NCBI RefSeq assembly: GCF_014635285.1
Contig: NZ_BMCR01000008.1
Location: 124,001 to 188,000 of the forward strand
Reading direction: 5' to 3'
Origin: Stappia taiwanensis
GTDB taxonomy: Bacteria > Pseudomonadota > Alphaproteobacteria > Rhizobiales > Stappiaceae
DNA length: 64,000 nt
Positions 18,525 to 27,779 of this stretch are shown here, in pieces (positions within the stretch are counted from its first letter, which is position 1; every line of letters starts with the position of its first letter). The position numbers and the translations under genes are program-made. Under the pieces are notes generated by a model, which saw nothing but the letters and a program-made list of their open reading frames with translations, did not search any database and was not told the DNA's origin.

Positions 18525-19241
18525 TTACTCGACCGATTCGGTCGCGACCAGCTTCCAGTTGGGATCGCGCGATCCGGTATCGCGCGCAAAAGTCCAGATG
18601 TCGGTGACGTCGCTTACCGTGTTGGGGTCGCCATCGACGATGGCGCCATCCCGGTCGCGGGTCGCGGTGATCAGTTCGCTGCGGAACTTCACCGTCACCT
18701 GCGCGGTGCTGCCCTTCATCGCCGCCTCGACGATATCGGCCTTGTCGATGCCGACGAAGGTGGACTCGATGGTCTCACCGCGGGACTCCCGATCGGAAAT
18801 CGCGGCAACAAACCCTTCGTAGACATCCTTCGACAGGAGGTTCTTCAGGGTCTTGCGGTCGCCGGCGGCGAAGGCCGAAACGATCATCTCATAGGCCGCG
18901 CGCGCACCTTGCAGGAAGCTTTGCGGCTCGAACGAGCTGTCCGCCGACAGGATCTTGCGCAGCGCCTCGTTGAGGGCCGAGCCCTGCGGCGCCACCGTCT
19001 CCAGCGTCGCCGTCTGCGCGACCGGTGTCGACGAGCCACCCTGTCCCGGCAGCGGGATGACGTTGTCTTCCACCGGCGCGGAACGCGCGGGGGCGTCCTT
19101 CTCCCGATCCGGAGCCGAATAGGGGTCGAAAGGCGGCCGCTCGTGACCTGTCCGCTTGCCCAGAACGCTGCGCAGCCTCAGGAAGATCACGACGGCCAGA
19201 ACCAGGAAAATGATCGTGGTGACGTCGAACATTTCGCTCAT
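18525..19241 (-). CDS. Tim44/TimA-domain inner-membrane protein
   Basis: A 238-residue protein with one N-terminal membrane helix (residues about 8-22, VTTIIFLVLAVVIFLRL), a charged Pro-rich linker (residues 30-75), and a C-terminal Tim44-like domain of the SnoaL/NTF2 fold from about residue 95 onwards. Bacterial Tim44-like proteins of this layout are conserved in alphaproteobacteria and are considered ancestral to the mitochondrial import component; the bacterial role is not settled (TimA in Caulobacter). It is first gene of the run leading into mltA, smr and the XRE gene and is divergent from fxsA. Confidence 0.88.
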   Translation of the reverse strand: MSEMFDVTTIIFLVLAVVIFLRLRSVLGKRTGHERPPFDPYSAPDREKDAPARSAPVEDNVIPLPGQGGSSTPVAQTATLETVAPQGSALNEALRKILSADSSFEPQSFLQGARAAYEMIVSAFAAGDRKTLKNLLSKDVYEGFVAAISDRESRGETIESTFVGIDKADIVEAAMKGSTAQVTVKFRSELITATRDRDGAIVDGDPNTVSDVTDIWTFARDTGSRDPNWKLVATESVE

Positions 19242-19539
19242 TTCATTTCCGGTCGGTTGACATCAAGGGGAGCGCTTGCCGCATGGCGACGCCCGGGCCG
19301 GTCGCGGGTCCACGCCACGCTCCCTGAATTTTCTTATGTAAGGCTCCTTGAACCAACATCCAACCTCAAGCACAAGCCCTCCGTGCGATTTCACGCCCGG
19401 CCAAGCGCATTTTACTCGCAATCCGGCCAATTGTTTCCTACCTAAAGGGGCGTAAATCACGCGCGCGGTCTACCCCTTGTACGCGCCTCCGCCCACAGGC
19501 CCCATCCGCGAGGGCCGGCCAACCAACGCAACGGTGCCC
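19242..19539. promoter_or_regulatory. Divergent intergenic region, Tim44-like gene and fxsA
   Basis: This 298-base gap between two oppositely directed starts is the AT-richest stretch of the core block. On the plus strand a TTGACA hexamer occurs at about 19256, and ATTTTCTTATGTAAGG lies near 19328-19343. No convincing -10 partner, palindrome or small gene is seen. It presumably carries promoters in both directions. Confidence 0.35.
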
Positions 19540-20076
19540 ATGCCCATTGGTCTGATCCTGCTCCTTGTCCTGATCGGTCTGCCGCTGATCGAAATCGCCG
19601 TCTTCGTCGAGGTCGGTTCGGAAATCGGTGCGGTCTGGACCATTCTCCTGACCATCGCCACGGCCGTCGCCGGTTCGGTGATGCTGCGGCTGCAAGGGGT
19701 ATCGCTGCTGACACGGATGCGCGCCGAAATGGATGCGGGGCGCGTGCCCGGCGAGGATCTGGTCCAGGGGGCGATGATGGTCGTTGCCAGCATCCTGTTG
19801 CTGATCCCCGGCTTCGTCACCGATGCCATCGGCCTGCTTTTGTTCGTGCCGCCGCTGCGCGCGGCGCTGGCCCGCGTTGTCGCGCGCAACGCACCGGTCA
19901 CCGTGGTCCATGCCGATGTACGGCGGCAGCGCGGTGAAGGGGTCGTCGATCTGGACGCCGACGACTGGTCCTCGGTCGATCCGAACGACGGCCAACGCCC
20001 AACGAATGGCCAGTCCGGCTCGCCCTGGATCACCGATGAACGCCCGCATGGCGATGACAACCGAAGCGGGCAGTGA
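19540..20076 (+). CDS. FxsA family membrane protein
   Basis: A 178-residue cytoplasmic membrane protein of the FxsA family (in E. coli, overproduction suppresses F exclusion of phage T7). Three or four hydrophobic segments lie within residues 1-115: LILLLVLIGLPLIEIAVFVEVG at the start, WTILLTIATAVAGSVMLRLQG, and a later AMMVVASILLLIPGFVTDAIG segment that is a family hallmark. The soluble C-terminal tail is acidic and low in hydrophobics. The ATG at 19540 is preferred because the family starts right before the first helix; a GTG two codons upstream is an alternative. In many related genomes secB follows fxsA; here it does not. Confidence 0.85.
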   Translation: MPIGLILLLVLIGLPLIEIAVFVEVGSEIGAVWTILLTIATAVAGSVMLRLQGVSLLTRMRAEMDAGRVPGEDLVQGAMMVVASILLLIPGFVTDAIGLLLFVPPLRAALARVVARNAPVTVVHADVRRQRGEGVVDLDADDWSSVDPNDGQRPTNGQSGSPWITDERPHGDDNRSGQ

Positions 20077-20172
20077 CGCCTTCCTGATCGATTAACGGGA
20101 TCTACACTCCACCTTCGCTACGCTTCGCGCGCGGTCTTGCAGGCTGCGGGGCGAAGCGAGGGTAGAGCGACC

Positions 20173-21216
20173 ATGGCGTCTGCGGCGAACGGACGGATCG
20201 ACTGGGTCGATACGGCAAAGGGCTTCTGCATCATCTTCGTGGTGATGATGCATTCCACAATCGGCGTGGAAATCGCCGCCGGAGAGCCCGGCTGGATGGG
20301 CGCCATCGTCGCCTTCGCCAAACCCTTCCGCATGCCGGATTTCTTCATGATTTCCGGCCTGTTTCTCGGGCTGGTGATCGACCGCCCCTGGCGCAGCTAC
20401 CTTGACCGCAAGGTGGTGCATTTCGCCTATTTCTACGTGCTGTGGCTCACCATCCAATTCGCCGTCAAGGCGCCGATGATGGCCGGCGAAATCGGCTGGG
20501 CGGGCGTCGCCGGTCAGTACCTTCTGGCCTATGTGCAGCCCTTTGGCACGCTCTGGTTCATCTACATGCTGCCGGTGATGTTCGTCATCACCAAGGCCCT
20601 GCACCGCGCCGGCCTGCCCTGGTATCTGGTGCTCGGCGCCGCCGCCCTGTTGCAGATCGCCCCCATTCACACCGGCTCGGTGCTGATCGACGAATTCGCC
20701 TCGCGCTACGTCTTCTTCTACTGCGGCTATGTCTTCGCCGCCCGCGCCTTCGCCCTGGCGCACTGGGCCCGGCATCACCTGCCGCTGGCCATCGCCGGGC
20801 TGCTTGCCTGGGGGCTGGTCAACGGCGGTCTCGTCTTCACCGGATACAGCGAATGGCCGGTCATCAGCCTGGCGCTCGGCGGCGCCGGCGCGCTTGCGGT
20901 GATCGTCTTTTCGGCGCTGCTGACCCAGCTTGGCGTTTCCGCGCCGCTGCGCCATTGCGGCGAGAACTCCATCGTCGTCTATCTGGCCTTCTTCTTCCCG
21001 ATGGCGGCGACCCGCATCATCCTGCTGAAGACCGGGATCATCCCGGATGTCGGCTGGATTTCCCTGATCGTCACCGCCGCCGGGGTGATCGCCCCGCTGG
21101 TGCTGTGGTGGCTGATCCAGCGGACCGGCCTTGGCACCTTCCTGTTCGTGCGCCCCGCCTGGGCGCGCCTGTCCGGCACGGGCCCCGGCCGCACCCAGCC
21201 GCAGGCTGCGGAATAA
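20173..21216 (+). CDS. Acyltransferase-3 family membrane protein
   Basis: A 347-residue protein with about ten membrane segments, of the acyltransferase-3 family (OpgC, OafA and YfiQ-like proteins), which O-acylate glycans or other surface polymers at the inner membrane. The typical opening is present: RIDWVDTAKGFCIIFVVMMHS with the family His at the end of helix 1, then PFRMPDFFMISGLFLG. The acceptor and donor cannot be deduced. It lies between fxsA and polA on the plus strand, where secB is often found in relatives, so this gene may be a lineage-specific insertion. Confidence 0.85.
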   Translation: MASAANGRIDWVDTAKGFCIIFVVMMHSTIGVEIAAGEPGWMGAIVAFAKPFRMPDFFMISGLFLGLVIDRPWRSYLDRKVVHFAYFYVLWLTIQFAVKAPMMAGEIGWAGVAGQYLLAYVQPFGTLWFIYMLPVMFVITKALHRAGLPWYLVLGAAALLQIAPIHTGSVLIDEFASRYVFFYCGYVFAARAFALAHWARHHLPLAIAGLLAWGLVNGGLVFTGYSEWPVISLALGGAGALAVIVFSALLTQLGVSAPLRHCGENSIVVYLAFFFPMAATRIILLKTGIIPDVGWISLIVTAAGVIAPLVLWWLIQRTGLGTFLFVRPAWARLSGTGPGRTQPQAAE

Positions 21217-21274
21217 GCGGAGAAAGCAACAAGCGGGGTTTTCTCAGGCCGTCAACGCAGGCATGATCCGCGCC

Positions 21275-24235
21275 ATGTCGACACAAGATCCCGCCTCCGC
21301 CCTTTCGCCCGACGATCATCTCATTCTGGTCGACGGCTCCACCTTCATCTTCCGCGCCTATCACGCGCTGCCGCCGCTGACGCGCAAGTCGGACGGATTG
21401 CCGGTCGGCGCCGTCGCCGGCTTCTGCAACATGCTGTGGAAGCTGTTGCAGGAGGGGCTGACACCGGAAGAGGGCGACGAGCCGACCCACATGGCGGTGA
21501 TCTTCGATCATTCCTCGAAGACCTTCCGCAGCGAGATCTACCCCGAATACAAGGCACAGCGGCCGGAACCGCCGGAGGATCTGATCCCGCAATTCGGGCT
21601 GATCCGCGAGGCGACGCGAGCGTTCTGCGTGCACAGCATCGAGCAGGAAGGCTTCGAGGCCGACGACCTGATCGCCACCTATGCCCGCTCGGCGGCGGCC
21701 CATGGCGCGCGCGTCACCATCGTGTCCGGCGACAAGGATCTGATGCAGCTGATCGGGCCGCGCGTCGGCATGATCGACACCATGAAGAACAAGATTTTCG
21801 GCGAGCCGGAGGTGTTCGAGAAGTTCGGCGTCGGCCCGGACAAGGTGATCGAGGTGCAGGCGCTGGCCGGCGACAGCGTCGACAATGTGCCCGGCGTGCC
21901 CGGCATCGGCCTGAAGACCGCCGCCCTCCTGATCAACGAGTTCGGCGATCTGGACACGCTGTTGGCGAAAGCCGACACGATCAAGCAAAAGAAGCGGCGC
22001 GAGAACCTGATCGAATTCGCCGAGCAGGCCCGCATCTCCAAACAGCTCGTCACCCTCAAGGATGACGTGCCGGTCGCGCTGCCGGCCAGCGCACTGGCGG
22101 TCACCGATCTGGACGGTGCCCGCGCCGTCGCCTTCCTCAAGGCGCTGGAGTTCAGCACCCTGACCCGGCGCGTCGGCGAAACCACCGGCGCCGATATCGC
22201 CGCGATCGAGCCGGCGGAGCTTGTCATCAAGGGCTGGCACGAGCCGGATGCCAAGGGCCGCCAGATGGACAATGGCCGCACGCCGGCAGGCACCGCCGCC
22301 GCAGCCGACCCTGACGGGGGAGCCGGTGGCTGGCAGCCGCAGACGGTCGCGGATGCGGCCGCCGAAGCGGCGAAGGCCGCTCCGGTCGATGCCAGCGGCT
22401 ACGAGACGGTGACGGACACTGACCGGCTGTCCGCCTGGATCGCCGAGGCGGCGGAGACCGGGTATGTGGCGGTCGACACGGAAACCACCTCGCTCGAGGC
22501 CATGCAGGCCGATCTGGTCGGCGTCTCGCTGGCCACCGCGCCGGGCCGCGCCTGTTACATTCCGCTCGGCCATGTGGACGGGGACGGCGACCTTCTCGGC
22601 GGCGGCGGCCTGATCGCAGGCCAGATCCCGCTGACCGAGGCGCTGGCGCTGCTCAAGCCGATGCTGGAAGACCCCGGCATCCTGAAGATTGCCCAGAACC
22701 TCAAATACGACTGGCTGGTGCTGCAACGCTACGGCATCGAGGTCGGGCCGCATGACGACACCATGCTGCTCTCCTACGCGCTCGACGCCGGCATCGGCGG
22801 CAATGGCATGGACGCCCTGTCCGAGCGCTGGCTCGGGCACACGCCGATCCCCTTCAAGGAGGTCGCCGGCTCCGGCAAGTCGATGATCACCTTCGACAAG
22901 GTGCCAATCGAGACCGCCGCCGCCTATGCGGCCGAGGATGCCGATGTCACCTTGCGGCTGTGGCAGGTCTTGAAGCCGAGGCTCGCCGCCGAGCGCATGA
23001 CCACGGTCTACGAACGGCTGGAGCGGCCGATGGTGCCGGTGCTGGCGAAGATGGAAGCCCGTGGCATCGCCATCGACCGGCAGATGCTGTCGCGGCTGTC
23101 GGGCGATTTCGCGCAAGGCATGGCGCGTCTCGAAGCAGAGATCCACGAGCTGGCCGGCGAGCCGTTCAATGTCGGCAGCCCGAAACAGCTCGGCGACATC
23201 CTGTTCGGCAAGATGGGCCTGCCGGGTGGCAAGAAGACCAAGACCGGCGCCTGGTCGACCTCCGCCTCGGTGCTCGACGATCTTGCCGCCGAGGGCCACG
23301 AGCTGCCGGCGCGGATCGTCGAATGGCGGCAGCTTTCCAAGCTGAAATCGACCTACTCGGACGCGCTCCCCGGCTTCGTCAATCCTGAGACCGGACGGGT
23401 GCACACCTCCTATTCGCTGGCGGCGACCACCACTGGGCGGCTGTCCTCCTCCGAGCCCAATCTGCAGAACATTCCGGTGCGCACCGAGGCGGGACGGAAG
23501 ATCCGCAAGGCTTTCATCGCCGAGAAGGGCAACAAGCTTCTCTCCGCCGACTACAGCCAGATCGAGTTGCGCGTCCTGGCGCATATGGCGGATATCGAAC
23601 AGCTCAAGCAGGCCTTCGCCGATGGGCTCGACATTCACGCCATGACCGCCAGCGAAATGTTCGGCGTGCCAATCGAGGGCATGGACCCGATGGTCCGCCG
23701 CCGCGCCAAGGCGATCAACTTCGGCATCATCTACGGCATTTCCGCCTTTGGCCTGGCGGCCCAGCTCGGTATCTCGCGCGGCGAGGCGTCGGATTACATC
23801 AAGACCTATTTCGAACGCTTCCCGGGCATCCGCGACTACATGGAGGAGACCAAGGCCTTCGTGCATGCCCATGGTTATGTCACCACCATCTTCGGCCGGC
23901 GAGCGCACTATCCGGAGGTCAACACCAAGAACCCGAACATGCGCGCCTTCTACGAGCGGGCGGCGATCAACGCGCCGATCCAGGGATCGGCGGCGGATAT
24001 CCTGCGCCGGGCGATGATCCGCATGGACGAACGCCTCGCCGCCTCCAAGCTCAATGCGCGGATGCTGCTGCAGGTCCATGACGAGCTGATCTTCGAGGTG
24101 CCGGAAGCAGAGGTCGACGCGACCATTTCGCTTGTCCGCGACGTCATGGAAAGTGCCGCCGAACCGGCGGTGCGGCTGTCGGTGCCGCTGCAGGTGGATG
24201 CCCGCGCCGCCGACAACTGGGACGAAGCGCACTAA
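21275..24235 (+). CDS. polA: DNA polymerase I (PolA)
   Basis: A 986-residue family A DNA polymerase with all three activities. The N-terminal 5'-3' exonuclease (FEN) domain covers residues about 15-300 (VDGSTFIFRAYHALPPL, EADDLIATYA, VSGDKDLMQL). The central proofreading domain retains YVAVDTETTS near residue 400, keeping the Asp/Glu metal ligands. The polymerase domain has TGRLSSSEPNLQNIPVRT, the DYSQIELR motif A, and QVHDELIFEVP motif C near the C-terminus. It fills gaps and removes Okazaki RNA primers. A second in-frame ATG four codons upstream (21263) is possible; neither has a strong ribosome-binding site. Confidence 0.96.
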   Translation: MSTQDPASALSPDDHLILVDGSTFIFRAYHALPPLTRKSDGLPVGAVAGFCNMLWKLLQEGLTPEEGDEPTHMAVIFDHSSKTFRSEIYPEYKAQRPEPPEDLIPQFGLIREATRAFCVHSIEQEGFEADDLIATYARSAAAHGARVTIVSGDKDLMQLIGPRVGMIDTMKNKIFGEPEVFEKFGVGPDKVIEVQALAGDSVDNVPGVPGIGLKTAALLINEFGDLDTLLAKADTIKQKKRRENLIEFAEQARISKQLVTLKDDVPVALPASALAVTDLDGARAVAFLKALEFSTLTRRVGETTGADIAAIEPAELVIKGWHEPDAKGRQMDNGRTPAGTAAAADPDGGAGGWQPQTVADAAAEAAKAAPVDASGYETVTDTDRLSAWIAEAAETGYVAVDTETTSLEAMQADLVGVSLATAPGRACYIPLGHVDGDGDLLGGGGLIAGQIPLTEALALLKPMLEDPGILKIAQNLKYDWLVLQRYGIEVGPHDDTMLLSYALDAGIGGNGMDALSERWLGHTPIPFKEVAGSGKSMITFDKVPIETAAAYAAEDADVTLRLWQVLKPRLAAERMTTVYERLERPMVPVLAKMEARGIAIDRQMLSRLSGDFAQGMARLEAEIHELAGEPFNVGSPKQLGDILFGKMGLPGGKKTKTGAWSTSASVLDDLAAEGHELPARIVEWRQLSKLKSTYSDALPGFVNPETGRVHTSYSLAATTTGRLSSSEPNLQNIPVRTEAGRKIRKAFIAEKGNKLLSADYSQIELRVLAHMADIEQLKQAFADGLDIHAMTASEMFGVPIEGMDPMVRRRAKAINFGIIYGISAFGLAAQLGISRGEASDYIKTYFERFPGIRDYMEETKAFVHAHGYVTTIFGRRAHYPEVNTKNPNMRAFYERAAINAPIQGSAADILRRAMIRMDERLAASKLNARMLLQVHDELIFEVPEAEVDATISLVRDVMESAAEPAVRLSVPLQVDARAADNWDEAH

Positions 24236-24276
24236 CGCGCTCTCGGCAGCGCCGGAAACCCGCCGCCAGCCCGGCC

Positions 24277-24723
24277 TTACCGCCGCTGGGCGGGCGGCAT
24301 GCGCTCCACGGCGGTGAGCCCCTGATCGAGGGCCGCCGCCGCATCGGCCCCCATCTCCCGCACCAGATCCTCCTGAAACCGACGCGCCAGCTGCACCAGC
24401 TCCCGATAGGCCTGCCGGCCCTTCGCCGTCAGCTCAAGATGCTCAACCCGGCGGTCATCGCTGTCGGCGCGGCGGGTCAGCCAGCCGCGCCCCTCCAGCG
24501 CCGCCACCGCACGGCTGACCTTGGTCTTGTGCATGGTCGAGCGGCGGCCAATCTCCGTGGCCGTCGCCTCCCCCACTTCCCCAAGGATGGCGATGCTGCG
24601 CCATTCCGGCCGGGTCAGGCCGAAGCGCATCTTGTAGGCCGCGGCGAAGCGCTGGCTGACCGCGTTCGAGGCGCGCACCAGGCGGTAGGGCAGGAAAGCC
24701 TCAAGCGGCAGAATATCGGGCAT
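24277..24723 (-). CDS. MarR-family regulator of the homogentisate operon
   Basis: A 148-residue MarR-type winged-HTH regulator: dimerisation helices at both ends and the wHTH around residues 50-100 (ATATEIGRRSTMHKTKVSRAVAALEGRGWLTRRADSDDRR, with the DxR wing motif). It is divergent from hmgA across a 101-base region with clear palindromes. MarR-family proteins controlling aromatic catabolism typically repress their operon until a pathway intermediate or substrate binds. The effector here is not known, but homogentisate or an upstream hydroxyphenylacetate is plausible. It converges with polA. Confidence 0.85.
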   Translation of the reverse strand: MPDILPLEAFLPYRLVRASNAVSQRFAAAYKMRFGLTRPEWRSIAILGEVGEATATEIGRRSTMHKTKVSRAVAALEGRGWLTRRADSDDRRVEHLELTAKGRQAYRELVQLARRFQEDLVREMGADAAAALDQGLTAVERMPPAQRR

Positions 24724-24758
24724 GGCACTCCCTCCGGCGGATGACGCAAGACGCGCGT

Positions 24759-24798
24759 TGATAGTTACAAACTAAACGGTTACAAATGCAACTATTAA
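24759..24798. promoter_or_regulatory. Palindromes in the marR-hmgA intergenic region (candidate MarR operators)
   Basis: Three related elements overlap in the AT-rich centre of the divergent gap: a perfect palindrome TAGTT-ACA-AACTA at 24762-24774; larger inverted arms TTGATAGTT (24759-24767) and AACTATTAA (24790-24798) with one mismatch; and a direct repeat GTTACAAA at 24764-24771 and 24779-24786 (15-base period). TTGATA at 24759-24764 with TACAAA at 24781-24786 (16-base spacing) could be the hmgA promoter, so a bound MarR dimer would cover it. Confidence 0.6.
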
Positions 24799-24824
24799 CT
24801 GTCTGAGTTCAGGAGGGATCAGAC

Positions 24825-26138
24825 GTGACGCTCCAGTACATGCCGGGCTTCGGCAACGATTTCGAGACCGAAGCGCTGCCCGGCGCCCTGCCGCAGGGCC
24901 AGAATTCGCCGCAGCGCGCGCCCTATGGGCTCTACGCCGAGCAATTGTCCGGCTCGCCCTTCACCGCGCCGCGCGGCACCAACGAGCGCTCCTGGCTGTA
25001 TCGCATCCGCCCTTCGGTAAAACACTCCGGCCGGTTCGCGGCCCATGACCTGCCCGGCTGGAAGACCGCGCCGAATGTCGGCGACCATTCGCTGGCGCTG
25101 GGGCAATTGCGCTGGGACCCGGTGCCGATGCCCGAGGCGCCGACCGACTTTCTGGCCGGCATCCACACCATCACCACCGCCGGCGATGTTCACACCCAGG
25201 TCGGCATGGCCACCCATGTCTATGCCGCCAACGCGGACATGACAGACGATTACTTCTTCAACGCCGATGCCGAATTGCTGCTCGTGCCGCAGGTGGGCGC
25301 CTTGCGCGTTGTCACCGAGCTGGGGGCGATGGAGGTGGCGCCGAAGGAGATCTGCGTCATTCCGCGCGGCATGGTGTTCCAGGTGGCGCTGCCGGACGGT
25401 CCCGCGCGCGGCTATATCTGCGAGAATTACGGTGCCAAGTTCACCCTGCCGGATCGCGGGCCGATCGGCGCCAACTGCTTGGCCAATCCGCGCGATTTCA
25501 AGACCCCGGTCGCCTGGTACGAGGACAAGGAAACGCCCTGCCGGCTGATCGTCAAATGGTGCGGCACCTTCCACGTCACCGAGCTCGGGCATTCACCGCT
25601 GGACGTGGTCGCCTGGCATGGCAATTACGCGCCCTACAAATACGACCTCACCACCTTCTCCCCGGTCGGGGCGATCCTGTTCGACCATCCGGATCCGTCG
25701 ATCTTCACCGTGCTCACGGCCCCGTCGGGCGAGGCCGGCACCGCCAACATCGACTTCGTGATCTTTCCCGAGCGCTGGATGGTGGCGGAGCATTCCTTCC
25801 GCCCGCCCTGGTACCACCGAAACATCATGTCGGAGTTCATGGGGCTGATCTATGGTCGGTACGATGCCAAGGAAGAAGGGTTCGTGCCGGGCGGCATAAG
25901 CCTGCACAACATGATGCTGCCGCACGGGCCGGACGCGGCCGGCTTCGACAAGGCCAGCCGGGCCAATCTCAAGCCGGAAAAGCTCACCGGCACCATGGCC
26001 TTCATGTTCGAAACCCGCTTCCCTCAGCATCTCACCCGCTTTGCAGCGGAGCTCGACACGCTGCAGGACAATTATCTCACGTGCTGGACCGACCTGAAGA
26101 AACGGTTCGACGGCACCATCGAAGGCAATTGGGATTAA
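24825..26138 (+). CDS. hmgA: Homogentisate 1,2-dioxygenase (HmgA)
   Basis: A 437-residue non-haem Fe(II) dioxygenase that cleaves homogentisate to maleylacetoacetate. Its start ([18 protein letters not shown] a few residues in) and [16 protein letters not shown] are highly conserved. The iron ligands are in [14 protein letters not shown] (His and Glu) and [11 protein letters not shown] (His). It begins with GTG at 24825 behind AGGAGG. It is first gene of a seven-gene plus-strand operon and only four bases from the fumarylacetoacetase-like gene. The enzyme completes the central ring cleavage of tyrosine, phenylalanine and hydroxyphenylacetate breakdown. Confidence 0.96.
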   Translation: MTLQYMPGFGNDFETEALPGALPQGQNSPQRAPYGLYAEQLSGSPFTAPRGTNERSWLYRIRPSVKHSGRFAAHDLPGWKTAPNVGDHSLALGQLRWDPVPMPEAPTDFLAGIHTITTAGDVHTQVGMATHVYAANADMTDDYFFNADAELLLVPQVGALRVVTELGAMEVAPKEICVIPRGMVFQVALPDGPARGYICENYGAKFTLPDRGPIGANCLANPRDFKTPVAWYEDKETPCRLIVKWCGTFHVTELGHSPLDVVAWHGNYAPYKYDLTTFSPVGAILFDHPDPSIFTVLTAPSGEAGTANIDFVIFPERWMVAEHSFRPPWYHRNIMSEFMGLIYGRYDAKEEGFVPGGISLHNMMLPHGPDAAGFDKASRANLKPEKLTGTMAFMFETRFPQHLTRFAAELDTLQDNYLTCWTDLKKRFDGTIEGNWD

Positions 26139-26142
26139 TCAT

Positions 26143-27153
26143 ATGAAACTTGCCACACTTCGCGACGGCAGCCGGGATGGCCGGCTGGTTCTGGTCAACA
26201 AGGCGCTGACCCGCTGCACCGAGGCCGCGCATATCGCGCCGACGCTGCAGGCCGCGCTCGACACTTGGGACGAGGTGGCGCCAAAGCTCGCCACCCTCGC
26301 CGAGAGCCTTGAGCATGACGCGGTGCCGTCCATGCGCTTTCACGAGCATGACGCGCTGTCGCCGCTGCCGCGCGCCTACCAGTGGGCGGACGGCTCGGCC
26401 TATGTCAATCACGTGGAACTGGTGCGCAAGGCGCGCGGCGCGGAGATGCCGCCGAGCTTCTGGACCGACCCGCTGATGTATCAGGGCGGCTCCGACAGCT
26501 TCCTCGCCCCGCGCGATCCGATCCGCATGGCCGACGAAGCCTGGGGCATCGACATGGAAGGCGAGATCGCCGTCATCACCGGCGACGTGCCGATGGGCGC
26601 CAGCCGCGAGGAGGCGGCTGCCGCGATCCGTCTCGTCATGCTGGTCAATGACGTGTCCTTGCGCGGGCTGATCCCGGCGGAGCTGGGCAAGGGCTTCGGC
26701 TTCTTCCAGTCCAAGCCCTCCTCGGCCTTCTCGCCGGTGGCCGTCACGCCGGACGAGCTGGGCGATGCCTGGGACGGCGCCAAGCTTTCGCTGCCGCTCT
26801 CCGTCGACCTCAACGGCGAAGCCTTCGGCCGGGCCGAGGCCGGCATCGACATGACCTTCGACTTCCCGACCCTGATCGCCCATGCGGCCAAGACCCGTCC
26901 GCTCGGCGCCGGCGCCGTCATCGGCTCCGGCACGGTCTCCAACAAGCTGGACGGCGGTCCGGGCAAGCCGGTCGCCGAAGGCGGCGTCGGCTATTCCTGC
27001 ATCGCCGAGATCCGGATGATCGAGACCATCGAAACCGGCACAGCAAAGACCCCGTTCATGCGCTTTGGCGACACGGTCCGCATCGAGATGCAGGACCGCG
27101 ACGGCCATTCGATCTTCGGCGCCATCGAGCAGACGGTGGAAAAACATGACTAG
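26143..27153 (+). CDS. Fumarylacetoacetate hydrolase family protein
   Basis: A 336-residue two-domain fumarylacetoacetase-type hydrolase. A short N-terminal domain (MKLATLRDGSRDGRLVLV) is followed by the FAH catalytic fold with an acidic metal site in WGIDMEGEIAVITGDVP and a GAGAVIGSGTVSNK segment. In context it should split fumarylacetoacetate (or its maleyl isomer) to acetoacetate and fumarate (or maleate). The gene follows hmgA by four bases and overlaps the next gene by eight. No maleylacetoacetate isomerase gene is in the operon, so either isomerase is encoded elsewhere or this enzyme accepts the maleyl form. Confidence 0.88.
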   Translation: MKLATLRDGSRDGRLVLVNKALTRCTEAAHIAPTLQAALDTWDEVAPKLATLAESLEHDAVPSMRFHEHDALSPLPRAYQWADGSAYVNHVELVRKARGAEMPPSFWTDPLMYQGGSDSFLAPRDPIRMADEAWGIDMEGEIAVITGDVPMGASREEAAAAIRLVMLVNDVSLRGLIPAELGKGFGFFQSKPSSAFSPVAVTPDELGDAWDGAKLSLPLSVDLNGEAFGRAEAGIDMTFDFPTLIAHAAKTRPLGAGAVIGSGTVSNKLDGGPGKPVAEGGVGYSCIAEIRMIETIETGTAKTPFMRFGDTVRIEMQDRDGHSIFGAIEQTVEKHD

Positions 27154-27712
27154 GCTCCTTGTCGCAGCGCTGGCGCTCTCGGGTACATTGCTTTCTGGCA
27201 CGTTGCTTTCGGCAACCGTCCGCGCGGAGGATCCGCTCGCGCCGGTGGCGGAGGTGATGCGGATCACCGCCGGCAACTGGGCCGATGACGGGTCCGAACC
27301 GCAGGAGCTGTTCACCGAGGAACGGCTCGACCGCCTGTTCAGCCGGGACTTCTCTGCCCGTTACCGGGCCGCCGCCGCCTTTCCGGCGATGGAGGGCGGC
27401 ACGTCGCCGTTCGATTACGACGTGATCGTCAATGCCCAGGACGGATGTCCGCTGACCGATCTGTCGATCGCCCGGACCGAGGACGGCAAGACCGGCGAGG
27501 CCGCCGGATCGGGCGCGCCTACCCTGATCGTCGCCCGCTTCAACGCCACCGCCTGTTTCAACGAGGCATCCGAGGTGCAGGCGCCGAGCGAGGTGCGCTT
27601 CACCATCATCGACGAGGACGGGCGCAGCGTCATCGATGACATCCAGACCGAGGCAGACAACGAGGAATTCGGCTCGCTCAAGGCCGAACTCGACACCATC
27701 GCCCGGCAATAG
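27146..27712 (+). CDS. Secreted protein of unknown function in the homogentisate operon
   Basis: A 188-residue protein I do not recognise. A signal peptide is evident (MTRLLVAALALSGTLLSG..., cleavage probably after VRA at about residue 27), with no lipobox Cys. The hydrophobic core contains an internal duplication, SGTLLSGTLLS, from a short DNA repeat. The mature part is acidic, has two Cys residues that could pair, and ends in an Asp/Glu-rich segment. The ATG overlaps the hydrolase gene by eight bases, so it is translated with the catabolic enzymes although it should be periplasmic. It could serve substrate handling outside the membrane, but nothing in the sequence proves a function. Confidence 0.7.
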   Translation: MTRLLVAALALSGTLLSGTLLSATVRAEDPLAPVAEVMRITAGNWADDGSEPQELFTEERLDRLFSRDFSARYRAAAAFPAMEGGTSPFDYDVIVNAQDGCPLTDLSIARTEDGKTGEAAGSGAPTLIVARFNATACFNEASEVQAPSEVRFTIIDEDGRSVIDDIQTEADNEEFGSLKAELDTIARQ

Positions 27713-27779
27713 CGCAGCATCCACGACCCCGCCCGCGGTCGGACGGCCCGGCGAAAGACGAGACGACCAGGAGACCAGC

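Noticed and set aside
21071-24232. A 1053-codon open frame antisense to polA
   Set aside because: It is the complement of a clearly conserved polymerase gene; high GC content keeps antisense frames open. It has no ribosome-binding site or recognisable domain, and it is rich in Arg, Gly, His and Asp as expected for a shadow frame.
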